Shown piece by piece: positions 21,237 to 32,526 of a stretch of 64,000 nucleotides of DNA. A program made the position numbers and the translations under genes. This DNA is from Puccinia triticina (taxonomy: Eukaryota; Basidiomycota; Pucciniomycetes; Pucciniales; Pucciniaceae). The notes below the pieces were generated by a model. That model did not search any database and had not been told where the DNA came from. It saw only the letters and a list, made by a program, of their open reading frames with translations. The stretch is from the NCBI RefSeq assembly GCF_026914185.1, contig NC_070564.1:6510001-6574000 (forward strand), given 5' to 3'. How positions within the stretch are numbered: the stretch's first letter is position 1; each line of letters starts with the position of its first letter.

Positions 21237-22179
21237 TCTCGCCCTACAGGATCGAGACAAATGGCAGGGAGGACCCTACGCTCCCCCATTTTCCCCAATA
21301 CCTCCCTGTTTCCTCTTGATTCATCCCGCGCCCTTTGCACCATTGGAATGGCAAGCTTCTTAGCTTATTTTTGCCCACTTCAAACTCCCCCATATCCATT
21401 CCCCCTGGCAAGAAACGTCCTGTAAATTTTTTTACATGGCAGATTAATGTGACCAATCCCCCCCTTCGAGACCGCGCGGGCTCAGGGAATTTCAAATTTT
21501 GAGCCCAAAAACGGCTGGATCACCACTCCAGAACCACTTCAGGGCAGGAGGAGTGGGCTAGTAATCATGGGGGCCAGTTGGGTAAAAAATGGTGAAATGG
21601 AAGCTGAGATTGCAGACTACAAGTCTGTCTACTCAGATCTTTTTTAAACTAAAAACTACATTTTTAAAAACATTTTGAAAAGAAAATAGGTGTTTTTTTG
21701 CCAGAAATTCTCGAGTCTGTAGGGCCAACGGTGTGACTTTATAGGTAAGCCTCTCCTTTGGAGGCGCTTCGCGCCTCCTTGGAGAGACTTAGTTAAGCTC
21801 GAGCGTGATATAGAGGCCACTTTTAAGACTTTCTCTTCTTGCTTCCACATTACTCATTGTAATTTTTTGCTACTTTGTTTTTCTCACTGTTTACCATGTC
21901 AGTTATTTTTTCATATTTTTTTTCTTGTTGTATTCACATTCCATCATTTTTGAAAACAGATTGCAAGAAATTTGAAGAAATTCTGTGATTTAATTAAGAG
22001 GAAAGATCATAACAAAGATCATCACATCATATTGATGACTAAGGATAATTAACGAAACAACCATGAGTTAGAGAACGGTAAGCAATAATTAATTACATTT
22101 ACATAGATTAGAGAGTCCAGCTCGGTTGACATATTGATCAAAAGCAAGACCGAGATCAACTCCCAACAACCTAAGACTC
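21237..22179. other. unannotated repeat-flank region
   Basis: No gene recognised. Positions 21746-21791 form a compact hairpin, TAAGCCTCTCCTTTGGAGGC followed by GCCTCCTTGGAGAGACTTA, another member of the AAGCCTCTC foldback family. Confidence 0.5.
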
Positions 22180-22452
22180 ATGATTCCAATGGTGGATACT
22201 CAGATCAATCCACCCTCCGGTGGCGATAATCAGCCAGACACACTCCCATCAACGTTGCCAGCAGATGCAATCGGTAGCACAGAAGACCCCTTACCCTTTG
22301 AAAATGTATCTGAAAACCACACCAAAGAGTTATTGTTGGGAAGATCTGGACGAGTGCTCAAGAACAAATTCCAACTGACCTTGAATGAGAATATAACCGA
22401 CATGACTCAAAGCCAACAAGTTGAAATGTTAGAGAAACAAATCAACAAATGA
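22180..22452 (+). CDS. unrecognised 90-aa ORF
   Basis: An open frame MIPMVDTQINPPSGG... ending EMLEKQINK with non-repetitive composition and a polar C-terminal helix. It is not recognised. It could be the 5' piece of a decayed retroelement Gag or a short unknown protein; adjacent frames at 22497-22784 have similar character but are out of frame. No splice connection could be established. Confidence 0.2.
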   Translation: MIPMVDTQINPPSGGDNQPDTLPSTLPADAIGSTEDPLPFENVSENHTKELLLGRSGRVLKNKFQLTLNENITDMTQSQQVEMLEKQINK

Positions 22453-22784
22453 ATTAAGTTTTTGATGAGCTGACAAGTCAGGTTGTTCTAAAACAAATGA
22501 AGAAACTTACTTGGCCAAGTATGAAATTGCCCCAGTTTGTCTTCCCGGGCTCATTGGAGCAGATCATCGTTCCTATTGCATCAAGAAGGATTTTTGTGGA
22601 GGCCCAGCCTTCATCTGACCAAAGACGACACCCACTGACTACGTTAATGTCGTCATGCTCCACAAACGCAAGGAAAAACTTTTTTGGGTCATGTCAACCG
22701 AGTTCATCACCTGACAGATGTATGAAACCTTTGATGCCTGGGTTGTCAGGTCGGCGGTTCGGTCGGGGGGAGGTTGCATCTTGA

Positions 22785-23883
22785 ATTGTTGGAATACTGA
22801 ATATTGCAGAGCGGAGTCAGAATAGCAAGACTGTGAAAAACAATCAATCATCTGGGTCAGGTCCCAAACAAATGAACAAAATGATACAAAAACCAAATGG
22901 ATGGGCAACAGCACGGGTGAGCCAAAGAGAAGTCCACTCACTTGTCTGTTTTTCTTTTGGGCGGGTGGGTTTACAGATGCGGGTGGGCAGGCTTGTCCCG
23001 CTAGTTTAGGCTCAGGTCCGGCTAGGTCAGGCTTGGGTCTGGTTGAGCTGTCCGTATTCTGATTGAGTGATTGGATGGAGGGAAGGGGTGGGGTGCATGC
23101 GGATTTACAGAATTTGCTGTGTGATATGAGCCTCTTGGTAGTTCCATCACCAATGTACCCGTTAAGCATAAATATTCTTGTAGTGTGAGTGCGCTCGGGC
23201 CCTGTCATACAAGCCTCAAGACCCAAAGTTCAAAATTTTGATTTTGGATAAAAAAAATTCACTAGTTACAAAAACAATGTTGTAGTAAAAAAAATACAGA
23301 AAAATCCAGAAGATGTAGATGTATGACATAGCAAAACCTAGAAAGGATCCGTTGATTATTCAAGGTGTGGTGATGCACACAAGGCCGCTCCCAGCCAATC
23401 CTGAGAATCTGCTCATGCCAGGAATGTGCATTAGCATGCAAGTCCCTCCCTCCGGTCGGGGTCACTTTGCGACCAGCCAAATGCTGCACAGCCCGCAACG
23501 GAGCCTGGAACTTGTGTTAAGTTCGCCGAAGTGGGGGACTTGTGTTTAAGTTAGGGGTGAGCTGGTGAGTGAGCTGTGACGAACTTAACTAAGCCCCTCC
23601 TCCCCGCAGCGGCCGGGGGGCACCCAATTGGCCTGGTCGAGATGCATAGCATCGAGATCTCTCCCACATGGAGAGGAATTAGGAATTATCAGCACATTTG
23701 GCCTGAGAGAATCTGCAAGCTTTGGTGGTGGACATGTTCATCACCACCTGCAGAACTCAGTTTTTGACTAGTTCATCTTTTGTCTGTATCATCAAAAGCT
23801 TGTATTTTTCTTAACCAAACTGTGCATCCATCCCCCCAAGCCAGAAAAAAACATACAAAGTTTGATTTGCTTTGCCGCTTACT
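22785..23883. other. unannotated region with a short hairpin repeat
   Basis: No recognisable gene. At 23437-23560, CAAGTCCCTCCCTCCGGTCG and GAAGTGGGGGACTTGTGTTT form an inverted repeat like the one at 63878-63960; each is followed by a TTAAGTTAGG-like word. Confidence 0.4.
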
Positions 23884-24167
23884 GGCAAAGCAGGACCCCA
23901 GAAGGGGGTTTTCAAGCCGCCTCATGTACGTATCCAAACATTACAGCCCCTACCTACAGCTACCCTGGCTCAATGCATCAACAAAAATATGTGTAGTGAC
24001 ACCTTTAAACCCATATCAATGCTGTACATGTGTTTAAAAAGCAAAATTGGTGATGGCAGAATAGAGAAATTTAAATAACTCCTTGTGTACACGTATCTTT
24101 TTTTAAAGTTTGGCTGGAGCCTACATGAGGCGGCTTGAAAGACCCCTTCTGGGGTCCTGGCAAAGCC
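23884..24167. mobile_element. about 284-bp MITE with 45-bp inverted repeats
   Basis: Left arm CAGGACCCCAGAAGGGG then TTTTCAAGCCGCCTCATGTA; right arm TACATGAGGCGGCTTGAAAG then ACCCCTTCTGGGGTCCTGG. The arms are near-perfect inverted copies separated by about 190 bp of unrelated sequence. No clear target duplication was found and there is no coding capacity; superfamily unassigned. Confidence 0.65.
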
Positions 24168-25140
24168 ATGTGTTTTTCCTGTGCTTCTTTTTTTCAAATT
24201 CACTATTTTTTTTGACGTTTCCGACTTTTTTTTGCTCAACCGCTCTTCTTTTTTCGACCCTCCTTGCTTGATCTCTCTCTCTCTCAACCTGTTGCATACA
24301 AATTACAAACAACACATACACACCACCAATCCCTAAAATCATCCAGAAACAAACTGCTCCAGTCATCCCAGAACCAACTCATTGGATCCTCCAAAAGATG
24401 AAACACACCATTCACGACTTGGACAGGCTTTGGAGGTTTTTTCTCAGGGTAACATCACAAGCAGTTGTCCACTATTGCTTGTGTCAAGTTGCTTTCTCCC
24501 ATGGGGGTCCATCTACTGGCTAACCAAGCCTTTGTCAACTTGCTTTTTGTTGGTAGCATTCTGAAGCAACCAACTGAGTTTTGAGCTTTGATCTTTACTT
24601 CCTATCTTCAGGTTTTCTTTTTGCTTGTCAATCTTTTTATTTTCTTTTTGCTTGTTGATCTCTTTGTTTTCTTTTTCAGTCGATCTCTTGTCCTTTTTTT
24701 TCTCTCGTTGCAATATGAAATCTTTCACGCACATTGCCTTTAATTAGAGGGTATGGCATTGTTCTCCAATCACCAAATGTCAAATTAATATTTAATGAAG
24801 CAAAAGAGAAAACAGTAAAGGTCAAACCAGATTTTCAAAAGACACTGTTTTCAAAAAAATATAGAAAAAAAAACAAAAAACCTCAGAGACAAGCTACATA
24901 TGTAGCCTTGGCGAGAGGATGCTAGCGCTCCACTGGGATAGAATGTAGAGTGCGGGAAGTGGGTTGAATATTTTATAAGCCAGGAGGAAGAAAAACAACG
25001 GTGATTTTTGAGATTCTCTCATGCAAGAATCTCATTATTAGGCAGAAGCCCCGCTTGCACCTTTGGCTTGGCAGTGCCGCGGGCTTTGTTACGCTTGGAG
25101 CTGTGATATATCTGCCTTGCCCGTGTTTTTTTTAAAAAAA
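24168..25140. other. low-complexity non-coding stretch
   Basis: Positions 24600-24680 are a CTTTTTGCTTGT(T/C)(A/G)ATCT tandem repeat. No gene recognised. Confidence 0.4.
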
Positions 25141-25181
25141 ACTGCCCTAACCCCTAACCCCCAATTTGGGGATGGGACCGG

Positions 25182-25234
25182 TGGGAGTTGAACCTGCAAC
25201 CTGGCGAGTGCGCTGCAAACCCCTAGGCTAATGA
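25182..25234 (-). repeat. tRNA-related (SINE-like) sequence with Pol III A and B boxes
   Basis: On the minus strand the order is TTAGCCTAGGGG (A-box like), a shortened anticodon-arm region, then GGTTGCAGGTTCAACTCCCA (B-box and T-arm like). The anticodon arm looks too short for a functional tRNA. Downstream on the minus strand is GGGGTTAGGGGTTAGGG, then an A/T-rich run, which could be a SINE body. The superfamily is not established. Confidence 0.45.
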
Positions 25235-25287
25235 CTATTTTCATGGGGGGGCTGCATTTGAGACGAGGCCCCGACTGCAGATTGGGC

Positions 25288-25354
25288 CAGCTCTGGCTGT
25301 CCTTTGGCTTCAAGCCAATGAAAATGCCGGCATTATCATTGGCTTAAAGCCAAA
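25288..25354 (-). repeat. inverted copy of the 19779 palindrome
   Basis: GCTCTGGCTGTCCTTTGGC leads into TTCAAGCCAATGAAAATGCC and GGCATTATCATTGGCTTAAA. It is the reverse complement of 19779-19845 with few differences. Confidence 0.75.
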
Positions 25355-26236
25355 AAATTTAGTGGACATATTTGGGTGTTACAAACTCCTTCCATCCCCC
25401 TTTGAAGTTTGTGATTTTTTTGTTTTTGACCAGAAGTACCACCAGGGAAGAAAGTGTGGCACTCTCTAGAGTGCCAGGCCGTAATTTTGTATGTAATTTG
25501 GTCTGATATGAGTTCAATATTAAATTTAAATCTTTGTTCAATTTCTTCCCAATACAAGTGTAACTGTAGTTCAAGTTTATGTGAAATGATCTTTCACTCA
25601 ATGCCAACCCGCGAGCATCTCTCTGCTGAAGGTTTGGTGTCCGTTTCCTGGGAAAGCAGAGAGCCTCATAAAGAGGCAGGCAAGCAAGTGAGGCGACAGG
25701 AATTTCCCCTGTTCCACTTCAGTTTGATTTCTGTTGCGCCACTTCCCCGGAAAACTCTTTCCTTTTTTGAAAACAGTCATTACTGTGAATTCCCCTTAGT
25801 AAAGCCAAAGCACCGCTGAAATAAGCACACAAACACTATCTCTTAAAACCAACAGTTTTTTAAACTCAACCAAACTAAGCTGAGACGCACTTGCTTACAT
25901 AAACTAGTCTTGAAATCATGTCTGATATCGATAACCTCACCGGAGATGTTCTAGGTTTAGAGTCCAACCCAAACGCCCCAGCAGAGTCACTCGCGGCAGG
26001 CTCCAACTCCAAAAACCCAACCGCCAAAAAGATGGGCAGGAAGTAGAAATCGCGCCTATCACTGCCTGCAGAGAAGATTAACCCCACCGCAGGAACTGGA
26101 GACCAGTCCAATGACAACGAGGATTTACAATTGCATAAGTGAGCTTCACTACACACAAGCTTTGCCAAAGATGCACCTATCTTTATCCTCAAATATATCC
26201 TTAGCCAAGTAACAGGAAACTGTTTGAATTGCAAAA
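25355..26236. other. unannotated stretch
   Basis: Short ORFs on both strands (for example 25875-26234 minus) show no recognisable domain. No RNA gene or TIR identified. Confidence 0.3.
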
Positions 26237-27595
26237 ACTTTCATTCAAAATCCAAGTTTATTAAAATCACAGAAACCTGGACTTCAAGATCTAAGTTTTT
26301 GCCTATGCTCATTTGCAATGTTTTCTTAAAAATTTTAATAATCCCCAAATACCCTGTAGGGCACCTCGGATTGACCCTCCAGCTTGTGCCACAGCAACAA
26401 GCAAAAGTGGGCCGGTCAAGCTTAATCTCAAGGGGGGCCTAATCAAATGATTAGCGCGCTCCAGGGAGGGGGTAGGACGAAACCGGATCCCCTGCCGCTA
26501 AACACCATCATTCGTTTGTCCTTTTAAACACCATCTCACCCAAATCAACCCGACAACATGGCCCACATGCACCCGTGTCAACCTACCTCAACCTCATCGC
26601 CACTATTTCAACTACCAACTTGGACCCGTTTCTCATGAAAACCCAGCCGCATCCACAAATACTGATTTTTTTCTCGCCTCTCGCGCACAATCCTTGTTTA
26701 GTAGCGCCCAATCAGCCCACGACTTTGCCGTAACAACCACGACCCCTGATAAGTGCAGCCGCAGGGCTTCATATTTCCTGCTCGCCGGACAAATTGGCCC
26801 CATCCCTAAGGCACCCGCGCCACTAATTATAACCACCCGCTCAACTAACATGTAAGGTTTTTTGCACCAGTTGTTGAAGCCCTCCACCTTTTTGGACCCG
26901 TGTCCTTTCAAACTCCAGGTGTTTTCCTCCGAATCACCCTTTTTTTCTCGACCCGAGCACAACCACCGTGCAGTAACGGCAAACTCGCCCACCACCATCG
27001 TTGACATAACGACGACTCGCCCTGAGCGCAGACCGCAAGCTTCATGTCTTCTGCTCCCCCTCAAGTCGGCTCCACCCCAAAGACACCCACGGCGTTAACA
27101 ACCATTCGCTCAATTACAGTTAAGTTCCCTGAACTCTTTGTTCAATCACCCGGCAACACCCACTAGGCACCAACAACTGCTCTTCCTAATCTGCCTTGAC
27201 AAAAATACAGCTCATAGCCAGTTCAGCCCGCACATCTTCCCTCCCGCTGAGCTCACCTAAACTAAACCGCTCCTCCGCGGCATTGGTCGCTTTGACTCCC
27301 GTCGCTCAAGCCCCGCTTAGGCGTTCAAGCCTATTGTCGAATCATCTGCGAACGACTCACTGAGCATCAACTGGAGCCCTCAACCCCCTAACAACACACT
27401 TGCGCCAAATGATCATTCCTCACATCGTCCTGCGTATTTAAGAAGCTCTTCCCCCCCGATGGCATACTCGACCAGATCCCATTTCAATCTACCCTACAAC
27501 CGCCCCAGTTAAGATCCACTTCGCCATCTTGATCAACCTCCCCTACTCCTAACAACCCGGTTCAATTCCACTCTGTTATCTCCAAAAACCTCAAG
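26237..27595. repeat. diverged LTR-like block upstream of Ty3/gypsy element 1
   Basis: Begins AAATCCAAGTTTATTAAAAT, like the block at 33876 (AAATCCAAGTTTATTAAAGA). It contains a CCTTTTAAACACCATC box near 26520 comparable to CCTTTTATACACCATTG near 34236. The remainder is C-rich leader-like sequence with another possible TATA-like element near 27438 (CGTATTTAAGAAGC). It may be the old 5' LTR and leader of the element at 28.8-33.9 kb, but similarity beyond these words is weak. Confidence 0.4.
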
Positions 27596-27867
27596 ATGTC
27601 GCTCAACCGCACCCCAAACCACCCCACCAACATGACAGGCTTATTCAAGCCGCTCGGCGAGGTTAGTTTTTGTCATCCACTCCCACAAAGTCTCCCTGCT
27701 GACATTATATTGCAGTCTGTTCCCGAAGCCATCCGGGCCAACCAGTACGGCAATGTGGCCACCCCAAGTTTCTTGTCGTGCGGCGGGATCATGAACAACA
27801 AGAGCAAAGACTTTGAGATCAAAGTGACTACTAACACGGCCCTTAACAACATCCTCGATTCAAAGAA
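27596..27867 (+). pseudogene. unrecognised spliced gene fragment
   Basis: ATG at 27596 opens MSLNRTPNHPTNMTGLFK. A GTTAGT...TTGCAG intron (27662-27715, 54 bp) joins it to VPEAIRANQYGNVATPSF and on to ALNNILDSKK, followed by another donor GTAAGT at 27868. The splice signals and composition look genic, but no downstream exon could be joined and no family is recognised. A faintly similar QYGNLAV word occurs at about 42850 behind another LTR-like block, so it may be a retroelement leader protein. Confidence 0.3.
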
Positions 27868-27871
27868 GTAA

Positions 27872-28768
27872 GTGCTCTAAAGCTCCCGGCGAACGCTAAT
27901 TTCTCCTCATCATCTATCCTGTTTTGTGGCGATATGAGTGTTATTGATTTCATTGTTTGGTATATGCTTCAGGTCGATGGGTATGGGGATTGTTGGGTGT
28001 TGAATTTTTGACCTAACCGGTGGCCACGTGGTTTTAACATCATCCTCAAGGGGGAAGACCCGAGCCGTGAATGAGGAGAAGCCGCGGAGCTGATAGGGCC
28101 AAGCCGGCCTTGTGGTGGATGACGAGACGTACCTTGTATTCAAGGAGTCCTGTCGCCATGGACGACCTATAATAGTGTTTTGGGACGACTGGGAGAGCCC
28201 TGCGGTGGGTTGAATTGGTTGGGCCATGGCGATGTCGTCGCGCGGCGGGTGAACAGATGGTCTTGGCAGCGGTGCCTTTGGGGTCGGGCCTAGACGCTTG
28301 ACATTGTCGTGCGAAGTGAGTTCGGCGGCCTCAGTTGAATCGCAAGGGATTTTGTTTCGAGGAGGCGAGTGACGCGACAATGTGGAGACTCAACTTCAAC
28401 ATGTGTATGCGCACCTTTGGCGGGTGTTGGTCGGCGCTTGGCGGTTGGTAGGACTGCGATTAATTGTCTTGCCATGACTCATCAAGGCGTTCCACGCGGC
28501 GTTGACTGCGAGCTGACAGGTTCCGCATTTGTGTTGAGAGTCTGGCGGCAAGCTACAGTTGCGGTCGCTGGTGCAAGGGATGGTCAGGCTCATGATCTGG
28601 TTTAACCTGAGGGCTGAAACCCCTGTTTCTCCTCGCGGTGGACTCCCCAAATTACGGGGATTGAATTGTCCGTCGAGGGGCTGAGGTTGCATTACGGATG
28701 CAGTTGTTGTTCAATTGTGGCCGTCAAGAGGGGGGCAAACTTTGCTTAAGAGGGGCCCAAGGTGAGGG
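27872..28768. other. untranslated region upstream of Ty3/gypsy gag
   Basis: GC-rich, with ORFs on both strands but no recognised motif. A TTGCAGCGGTGAAGCCGC hairpin followed by CCTCTAGT at about 28803-28833 recurs before 36915 and near 47955. Confidence 0.4.
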
Positions 28769-28843
28769 GTGGGGACGACGGGGGGGTTTGAGGCGTGTTG
28801 GGTTGCAGCGGTGAAGCCGCTTTGTCCTCTAGTACTTGAAATA

Positions 28844-31800
28844 ATGGACAAAGCTGATAAACTAGAACAACTTATCATACACAACAGTGATAGTATGGCA
28901 GATGAAATCATAAAAATCAATAATAAATTTGATGAAATGCAAAATAAACTCACGGCTAGCATGGATAATATAGCACAAAAAATTGGCAACAATGTACAAG
29001 TGCAACCCCAAGTTCAGACACCACACAGACAAGGGATGAAAGATGTACCACCACATCAATCTAGTAACCCTTTCAGGAGAATGGCAGAGGAAGAAACACC
29101 CTTGAGAAAAGAGTACACAGGCCCACCAACACCATTCTTCAAAGAACAATCATATAATCCTAGTATCCAAACTACAAGAGATAACTCTAAAGATGTACCC
29201 AGAATTAAAGACTGGCCATCATTTAGAGGAGAAGGAGAATATGACCACTTGGACTTCATCAAAACAATTGATTTGTACCAAGAGGATTTTGAATTAAGTG
29301 ATTCCTCAATTACTGGAAGACTTAACAGTCTATTTAAAGGTTGTGCCAAGCGCTGGTTCACAGACCTACGCTCAACCCATGGCAAACAATCTTGGGAATG
29401 GTGGAAAGAACAAATCAATAGCAAATGGGGAAGCCCAGCATGGCTCTTCAAAATTGAAAATAAATTTGATGAGAGCACCTTTGATATTGAAAAGGACAAT
29501 CCACTTAAATGGGTCATATCTCAGAAAGATAGATTGAAAGCCATTTGGCCCAATTTAACAGACAATGAAGTCCACCTGAGAATCCTCAAAAAATGCGGAG
29601 GAGATCTAGAGCATGCCATTAAAAGCAGACTACCCTACAATGCAAGTACAGAAGATATTGTTAACACATTAGAAGATATAACTACACGTACACGCATTGG
29701 CAGAAGGTATAAGCCTAAATATCAAGGAGATAAAACTGAGAAAACAGAAGAGAAGAAACCATCCACTTCAAAAGACCAGAGTTATCAGAAGGATAGGAAG
29801 TGCTACAACTGTGGTAAAATGGGCCACACTTCACCAAACTGCCCTCAACCAAAGAAAAACATTAACAATGTTGAAATAGAGGCAGAAGAAACAGCTGAAG
29901 AGAAGACTCAATCAGACACAGAAGAAACACATGATGACGGGTCATCAGTCTCATCAGGGTCTTGTAATATGATCAAAATAGATATAGAAATGGCTGAAGC
30001 TGAAACAGAGCACAATTTACCACAAGCATGGCATCCTGGACAACCTATAGGAAATATCCAGGAAGCCAGACTGATGAAAACTAAACCTACAAGAGGGAAA
30101 GGCTACACAGCTGGTAAAACCAACATTACACATATACTGTTTAATGGTAGAGAAGCAGAAATGTTACTTGACAGTGGTGCATATTGCTCAGTAGTACCTG
30201 AGACATACTTGAGAAAATTATGCCCAGACTACAAAGATACTCTTCTACCACTAGGAAAAGTAAGAATAAACAGTGCCAGTAGTACCATGAAGCCAATAGG
30301 AGTATTTGAATGCCCCATAATAATCCCTCACCCAACAGGATCAGTCAGAATGACAGTGGAATTCATTGTAATAGAGGATGCAGTAAGTAAACACTTCATA
30401 CTAGGAAATGACTACTTAAATATCTATGGCTTTGACATAACCAATAGCAGAGAAAGATACTTCACTATTGGGAATGACAATAAAAAGAAGAAATTCCTAT
30501 TCAAATCCAAAGAGCCTTTACCTGTGGAACAAGTAGAAATACAGGATGAAGAAAAAGAGAGATTTGGAAGAGAACAACTAGCAGAAGCTAATTTTAATGA
30601 TAAACTGAGTGTAGATCAACTATTACAGTTACACAACATGCTGTACAGGAACAAGACTGCATTTGCATCAGATAAAGAACCGCTAGGGGCAGTTATAGGC
30701 CACGAAGTGGACATAACATTAAACATTGAGCGCCCCTACCCACCTTTACTAAGGAGACCAGCTTATCCAGCAAGTCCTAGAGCAAGGGAAGAGCTTTCCA
30801 AACACCTGGATGAACTAGTAAGGCTCAATGTCCTCAGGAAAGTAGGGCATAATGAAGAAGTGGAAATAACCACACCAGTAATTATAACCTACCACAATGG
30901 TAAATCACGCATGGTAGGAGATTTCTGTGCACTTAACACCTACACAGTCCCAGACAGATATCCTATATCAAGGATACAGGAGACTCTGACTAACCTAGCT
31001 AAAGCAAAATACATTACAAGTATGGATGCTTTAAAAGGATTTCATCAGAATGTAGTAACAGAACGTGCAAGAAAATACCTGAGAATTATAACACATAAAG
31101 GAGTTTATGAGTACCTTAGAATGCCTTTTGGAATTAAAAATGCCCCATCACATTTCCAAAGGATGATGAACACCATCTTCTGTGAAGAACTTGGACTGGG
31201 ATGGCTAATTATATACATAGATGACATAATTATATGCTCTGAGACTTGGGGAGACCACATGAGCAGAATAGAACTAGTTCTAACAAAGATAATTCATGTC
31301 AATATGAAAATCTCCCTGAAGAAATGTGCATTTGGATTTGCAGAAATTAAAGCACTAGGACATGTAGTTTCAGGACTAGCATTATGCATAGACCAGAATA
31401 AAGTAGCAGCAGTGTTACAGAAACCAGCACCTACAAACAAAAAAGAAATGCAAAGCTTTCTTGGGTTTGCCAGCTACTACAGACAACACCTAGAAGGCTA
31501 TGCAGCTATTGCCAGAAGCTTGTATGAAATAGCTTCCAATGACACCGCCTTTGAAATGACCACAGAGAGACACATGGCATTTAATAAAATAAGAGAACAT
31601 CTGACCAGAGCACCTCTATTATTAATGCCAGATTTCAAGAAACCTTTTGTGTTATATGTGGATGCCTCAATGGAAGGACTAGGAGCAGCCCTCCATCAAC
31701 TACAAATTATCAATGATAAACCAGTAGAGGGTCCCATTTGTTTCATATCCAGACAACTTAAGAAGACTGAGGCACGCTATGGAGCAAGTCAACTAGAATG

Positions 31801-32329
31801 CCTATGCCTAGTTTGGGCACTAGAGAAACTCCACTACTATCTAGATGGAAGTGTGTTTGATGTCATTACAGACTGTATTGCACTAAAATCACTCATCAAT
31901 ATGAAAACCTCTAACAGACATATGCTTAGTTGGCAGATATCCATTCAAGTGTACAGAGGTAACATGACAATAATTAATAAAGAAGGGAGATTGCATAAAA
32001 ATGCAGATGGACTCTCTAGATGGTCCCTACCAAACACACCAGATAATCCAGCCTGGGCGCCTGAAGACCCAGATGAACTACCAATTATGGGAATTAGCAT
32101 TACTGAACTAGAATATGAATTCTTTGAAGAAATCAGAAATAGTTACAAAAAAGACAAGAACTGTACATTACTAGTACAAATATTATCCAAAACAGATTCA
32201 AAGGATGATGACCTGATTGCAGCACTAGACACAGCATGGAAGAAATCATACCAAGAAGGAAGATTTCACCTATTTGACGGAATCATCTATCACAGATCCA
32301 AACATACCACTGCCAGCATAATTGGCTAG
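28844..32329 (+). CDS. Gag-Pol (Gag, protease, RT, RNase H) of element 1, truncated by insertion
   Basis: From residue 1 at 28844: a coiled Gag start, a Ty3-type capsid with [17 protein letters not shown], and a CCHC knuckle at about residue 320 ([14 protein letters not shown]). The aspartic protease motif LLDSGA is at about residue 443. Reverse transcriptase runs from about 690 with [13 protein letters not shown] and catalytic YIDD at 791-794. RNase H follows, starting [16 protein letters not shown]. An upstream in-frame ATG at 28769 adds 25 residues; 28844 is preferred because the Gag-like sequence starts there. The frame ends at a TAG (32327-32329) that lies inside the inserted MITE, not in the original gene. 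Confidence 0.85.
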   Translation: MDKADKLEQLIIHNSDSMADEIIKINNKFDEMQNKLTASMDNIAQKIGNNVQVQPQVQTPHRQGMKDVPPHQSSNPFRRMAEEETPLRKEYTGPPTPFFKEQSYNPSIQTTRDNSKDVPRIKDWPSFRGEGEYDHLDFIKTIDLYQEDFELSDSSITGRLNSLFKGCAKRWFTDLRSTHGKQSWEWWKEQINSKWGSPAWLFKIENKFDESTFDIEKDNPLKWVISQKDRLKAIWPNLTDNEVHLRILKKCGGDLEHAIKSRLPYNASTEDIVNTLEDITTRTRIGRRYKPKYQGDKTEKTEEKKPSTSKDQSYQKDRKCYNCGKMGHTSPNCPQPKKNINNVEIEAEETAEEKTQSDTEETHDDGSSVSSGSCNMIKIDIEMAEAETEHNLPQAWHPGQPIGNIQEARLMKTKPTRGKGYTAGKTNITHILFNGREAEMLLDSGAYCSVVPETYLRKLCPDYKDTLLPLGKVRINSASSTMKPIGVFECPIIIPHPTGSVRMTVEFIVIEDAVSKHFILGNDYLNIYGFDITNSRERYFTIGNDNKKKKFLFKSKEPLPVEQVEIQDEEKERFGREQLAEANFNDKLSVDQLLQLHNMLYRNKTAFASDKEPLGAVIGHEVDITLNIERPYPPLLRRPAYPASPRAREELSKHLDELVRLNVLRKVGHNEEVEITTPVIITYHNGKSRMVGDFCALNTYTVPDRYPISRIQETLTNLAKAKYITSMDALKGFHQNVVTERARKYLRIITHKGVYEYLRMPFGIKNAPSHFQRMMNTIFCEELGLGWLIIYIDDIIICSETWGDHMSRIELVLTKIIHVNMKISLKKCAFGFAEIKALGHVVSGLALCIDQNKVAAVLQKPAPTNKKEMQSFLGFASYYRQHLEGYAAIARSLYEIASNDTAFEMTTERHMAFNKIREHLTRAPLLLMPDFKKPFVLYVDASMEGLGAALHQLQIINDKPVEGPICFISRQLKKTEARYGASQLECLCLVWALEKLHYYLDGSVFDVITDCIALKSLINMKTSNRHMLSWQISIQVYRGNMTIINKEGRLHKNADGLSRWSLPNTPDNPAWAPEDPDELPIMGISITELEYEFFEEIRNSYKKDKNCTLLVQILSKTDSKDDDLIAALDTAWKKSYQEGRFHLFDGIIYHRSKHTTASIIG

Positions 32330-32523
32330 GTTGAGGGTATCCCAGTTAAACTGGGATGACCTCAACCAATTTAAACTTGGTTGATCTCAACTGATGAAAT
32401 ATAAATCCAAGGTACCCCCCTTGGGTTCATATTTCATTGGATGAGATCAACCCATTTTAAATTGGTTGAGTGCATCCCAGTTAAACTGGGATGTCTTCAT
32501 CCCAGTCAAATATGCTGGCAGTG
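32308..32523. mobile_element. 216-bp CACTG-type MITE inserted in pol
   Basis: Ends CACTGCCAGCATAATTGG and CAAATATGCTGGCAGTG are inverted repeats, with TAC duplicated on each side (32305-32307 and 32524-32526). The interior carries CCCAGTTAAACTGGGATG twice in inverted arrangement. Insertion plus duplication totals 219 bp, a multiple of three, so the flanking pol halves are in the same frame. It is the best-preserved full-length copy of the family also seen at 953-1261. Confidence 0.92.
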
Positions 32524-32526
32524 TAC

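Noticed and set aside
25141..25175. Possible interstitial telomere repeat (CCCTAACCCC)
   Set aside because: Only two imperfect units next to a tRNA-related sequence; too short and irregular to call telomeric.
26633..27098. Overlapping ORFs on both strands in the block before element 1
   Set aside because: Low-complexity C-rich leader-like DNA; neither frame shows a conserved motif.
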